Below are positions 22,684 to 24,618 of a stretch of 24,618 bases of DNA, piece after piece. The position numbers were made by a program, and so were the translations under genes. The notes beneath the pieces were generated by a model. It did not search any database. It was given only the letters and a program-made list of their open reading frames with translations, and was not told the DNA's origin. The stretch's first letter is position 1. Each line of letters opens with the position of its first letter. Source of the stretch: JAJOKI01 sp964412405 (GTDB taxonomy: Archaea > Halobacteriota > UBA148 > JAJOKI01); assembly GCA_964412405.1 (NCBI GenBank), contig CAYPOB010000006.1, positions 1 to 24,618 on the forward strand, written 5' to 3'.

Positions 22684-23001
22684 CTATGTTTTAGACAAAT
22701 GGCTTTGAATCAGGCCTATCAACCGCTTTCTACCCCAAACGGTAAACTTATATTTGATACCAGAATTTGTCAGAATCAATATTCCATTTGGAATAAATCC
22801 CATTGTGTTCCTCTCGCGAACTTCTGCAATATGTTCAAACGAAATCTCTGCGGGTTGCTTTTGTATATTTATCGCATGTGCTTCAAAAAGCACTCTCCGA
22901 TTCGTTATTTTCATGAGTCCGCCTACACCTTCTATACCGCGAAACAAATTCGCACCAACATCTGCAAGTATCTCTTCTCCTTCTTTTAGTTCAAAAGCCA
23001 T
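22684..23001 (-). CDS. PH/GRAM-like domain protein
   Basis: A 105-residue single-domain protein with the beta-rich pattern of bacterial PH or GRAM-like domains: LKEGEEILADVGANLFRG, then MKITNRRVLFEAHAINI, then FEHIAEVRERNTMGFIPNGI, LILTNSGIKYKFTVW, and a closing helix (RKRLIGLIQSHL). These small proteins are usually of unknown function. AGGAGGT lies just before the ATG at 23001. The call is by fold pattern and could be imprecise. Confidence 0.7.
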   Translation of the reverse strand: MAFELKEGEEILADVGANLFRGIEGVGGLMKITNRRVLFEAHAINIQKQPAEISFEHIAEVRERNTMGFIPNGILILTNSGIKYKFTVWGRKRLIGLIQSHLSKT

Positions 23002-23025
23002 ACTATACCTCCTTTGGCATGTAGC

Positions 23026-23076
23026 CTAACTACTTATAAACGCACCCCTGTCTTTATAAATTTTCTCATTTATCAT
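23026..23076 (-). pseudogene. 16-codon frame with a strong ribosome binding site
   Basis: GGGAGGTGATC precedes the ATG, then MINEKIYKDRGAFISS and a stop. The equivalent frame in the repeat copy at the left edge is longer (MINDKWKIYLE...). I take this as a truncated gene start. A real 16-residue peptide cannot be excluded. Confidence 0.35.
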
Positions 23077-23190
23077 TGATCACCTCCCTCTTTGCTTCTA
23101 AAGTCAAAATTTACGCGATATAAGGGTCAAAAGTTTTATAAACAATATGCAATCACCTCTGATATATGAAATCGTCTGACTTCAGTTCCA
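23052..23190. repeat. Copy 2 of the recombinase upstream region
   Basis: Matches 69-212 over about 120 bp, with a few small gaps. It contains an intact TATA-like TTTTATAAAC about 30 bp before the rightward ATG at 23166 and the Shine-Dalgarno of the short leftward frame, so it is a divergent promoter region. Confidence 0.65.
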
Positions 23191-23330
23191 GAGATCCCAT
23201 GAGAACGTTATACATGGAACTTGTCATTCGAGGAAAGAGTCGGAAAACCATCAAAGCCTATCTTCTGCACAATAGAGACTTTCTCGATTTTACGACCACA
23301 CAAGTTTATACGAAGATTTCAACTCAATAG
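23166..23330 (+). pseudogene. Internally deleted tyrosine recombinase (Xer-type)
   Basis: The 54-codon frame begins with a recombinase core-binding helix pair (MRTLYMELVIRGKSRKTI, then AYLLHNRDFLDF) and continues at once into TTTQVYTKIST, which resembles the extreme C-terminus after the catalytic histidines (the TTQ-Y-TH tail with the nucleophilic tyrosine). Some 230 residues holding the Arg/Lys/His catalytic residues are missing, yet the frame is kept. It must be inactive as a recombinase. A TATA-like element precedes it. Confidence 0.75.
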
Positions 23331-23523
23331 TTAAAAAAGATAACAAGCCCCTTGGATGATCTATGATGAGATTTTTATTTTGGCATACTCCTTAAGTGGG
23401 CTCTCATCTAATTGACGAGGGATAAACTTTTCTCTTTGCTATTTCTGAGCGATTCAAGCAATATATATATATATATGAACTCACATAGGATGTACAATAA
23501 TAGATAGTAGTAGGGAGGTTAAA
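23331..23523 (+). promoter_or_regulatory. Intergenic region with promoter of the Tat-exported protein
   Basis: A run of alternating AT (about 23461-23476) gives TATA-like sequence roughly 50 bp before the ATG at 23524; GGGAGGTT lies 3 nt before the ATG. The first 120 bp show nothing recognisable. Confidence 0.5.
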
Positions 23524-24618
23524 ATGGTGGAAAAAGAAAAGAAAACTAAAGGAGACGCTAAAGGAGGAGAGTGTACGGGAGGGATAAGTCGCCGGACATT
23601 TTTGAAGGTCGCGGCAGGCACTGCAGCGGTGGCAGCGGCAGGAGGCGTCGCATGGCATATGCTCAGGCCGCCCCCCCTACCAGAGATGGTGTTGAAGTCA
23701 GCAATACCGCGAGCCGACGCTCTCGTAAGAAGCCAAAACCAAGACGGTGGACAAGGAGTAAGGAGACTCGGTGGTGTGCCAAGAGGACGTACCGGTCAAG
23801 CCTGCCTGTCGTCCCATCCTGGACGAGCTGTTATGTCACTGTACGATATCACAGGATATGAGAGATATAAGAAATTAATACAGGGATTGGTTCACTGGTA
23901 TTTACACGTGAACACGCAAAACCCGGACGGCTCATGGCATCAGTTCCAGGAGATACATAGATATCACACTTCGGCCACAGGTTTAGCTCCGGATTTACTC
24001 ATATCAGCATATAATCTGCTTGGCGATGAAAGTGGGCTCACACAGGCAGAGCTTCATGACAGGATCACAAGGGCAGCAGAGGCACAGACAGATCCTGAGA
24101 TAGCCACCATTATATTTGAACCTGGACCAATCTGGCCGGACAAATGGCCTACTCGGAAATCAGCGAGCGCCCAGAGAACCCTAGCTTTAACATACTTAGA
24201 AACCGGTGAAAGAAAGTGGCTTGACATTGCGCGCGCGAGTGTTGATTTTTGTATAGACGTACAGCAAGACCCAGAGGGATGGTTTGATGTGAATGACAAT
24301 CTGAGAGTAACTGGCCGAATAATCAATTATACGTTGCTCACATTCTATTCCATAACCGGGGACAAAAAATACCTTGAGTCCGCAGTGAGACTTGGTGATT
24401 GGTTTCTGGAGATGCAACGTCCCGAGGGTTCGTGGATCGGTCGCTGGTCCATAGAGAGAGAGCCATGGGCGCTTCAAGATGGTGGACACGTTGGTATAAC
24501 TGGAATGGTAACTCATGGTATATGTGAACTGTATTGGTATACGGGAGACGAGCGTTATCTGAACGCGGCCGAAAGAGCAATAGGTTGGATGAATAGAGTG
24601 GCAATAGTTCGAGAGAAT
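23524..24618 (+). CDS. Tat-exported alpha/alpha-barrel protein (5' part, runs off the edge)
   Basis: An open frame of 365 codons continues past the right edge. The N-terminus has a twin-arginine signal (ISRRTFLK with Arg23-Arg24, then AAGTAAVAAAGGVA), so the folded protein is exported. The mature part repeats helix pairs with QDGG/PDGSW-type turns: SQNQDGGQG (70-78), QNPDGSWHQF, QDPEGWFDV, QRPEGSWIGRW, and helices ending in YERYKK, ERKWLDIA, DKKYLESA, DERYLNAA. This is the pattern of six-hairpin or terpenoid-cyclase-like toroids, such as sugar isomerase or glycoside hydrolase relatives. Substrate and catalytic residues cannot be assigned. GGGAGGTT before the ATG supports the start. Confidence 0.85.
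   Translation, partial: MVEKEKKTKGDAKGGECTGGISRRTFLKVAAGTAAVAAAGGVAWHMLRPPPLPEMVLKSAIPRADALVRSQNQDGGQGVRRLGGVPRGRTGQACLSSHPGRAVMSLYDITGYERYKKLIQGLVHWYLHVNTQNPDGSWHQFQEIHRYHTSATGLAPDLLISAYNLLGDESGLTQAELHDRITRAAEAQTDPEIATIIFEPGPIWPDKWPTRKSASAQRTLALTYLETGERKWLDIARASVDFCIDVQQDPEGWFDVNDNLRVTGRIINYTLLTFYSITGDKKYLESAVRLGDWFLEMQRPEGSWIGRWSIEREPWALQDGGHVGITGMVTHGICELYWYTGDERYLNAAERAIGWMNRVAIVREN

Noticed and set aside
23404..23658. Leftward 84-codon frame rich in serine and cysteine
   Set aside because: It is antisense to the Tat signal peptide region, where the rightward frame stays open for 365 codons.

Overview
The window is archaeal chromosome. Supporting signs are the 3-dehydroquinate route that starts from 2-amino-3,7-dideoxyheptulosonate, an archaeal aIF1/SUI1 protein, two tRNA genes split at position 37/38 by bulge-helix-bulge introns, tRNAs without an encoded CCA, a mevalonate operon with a DUF35 zinc-ribbon/OB protein, and TATA-type promoters with short or no leaders. 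Shine-Dalgarno starts, the TrpDFEGCBA order and a class II HMG-CoA reductase suggest a euryarchaeote related to methanogens, Archaeoglobi or anaerobic alkane/methane oxidisers. The exact lineage is inference.

Layout: positions 1-212 hold the start of a leftward gene and a diverged copy of a recombinase upstream region. From 5018 leftward to 207 runs an aromatic operon, aroA'-aroB'-aroD-aroE-tyrA. Two orphan genes follow (5093-6375, a small membrane protein and an acidic secreted protein). From 13183 leftward to 6650 is a complete tryptophan operon trpDFEGCBA. Divergent from it is pheA (13287), then a small secreted or anchored peptide and a cation/Ca2+ exchanger. A palindrome-rich stretch, aIF1 and three tRNAs (Val, Gln, Trp) separate this from a rightward operon: HTH regulator, HMG-CoA synthase, thiolase, DUF35, HMG-CoA reductase, panB. 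The last 2.7 kb is accessory: attC-like sites around a lone MNT nucleotidyltransferase, a PH/GRAM-like gene, an internally deleted tyrosine recombinase and the open 5' end of a Tat-exported alpha/alpha-barrel protein.

Together the first 14 kb make chorismate precursors and carry them to Trp, Phe and Tyr; the second operon makes mevalonate for archaeal lipids, with panB feeding CoA synthesis.

The most striking signal is a family of short palindromes. The trpC and aroD genes each contain an in-frame insertion of about 20 codons built from palindromes, each with a perfect 11-bp stem and 3-nt loop. The same 25-nt 11-3-11 geometry recurs in intergenic 51-nt double-hairpin units (four full or near-full copies, with compensatory arm changes), one of which supplies the last codons and stop of aIF1. 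This looks like an archaeal counterpart of Rickettsia palindromic elements.
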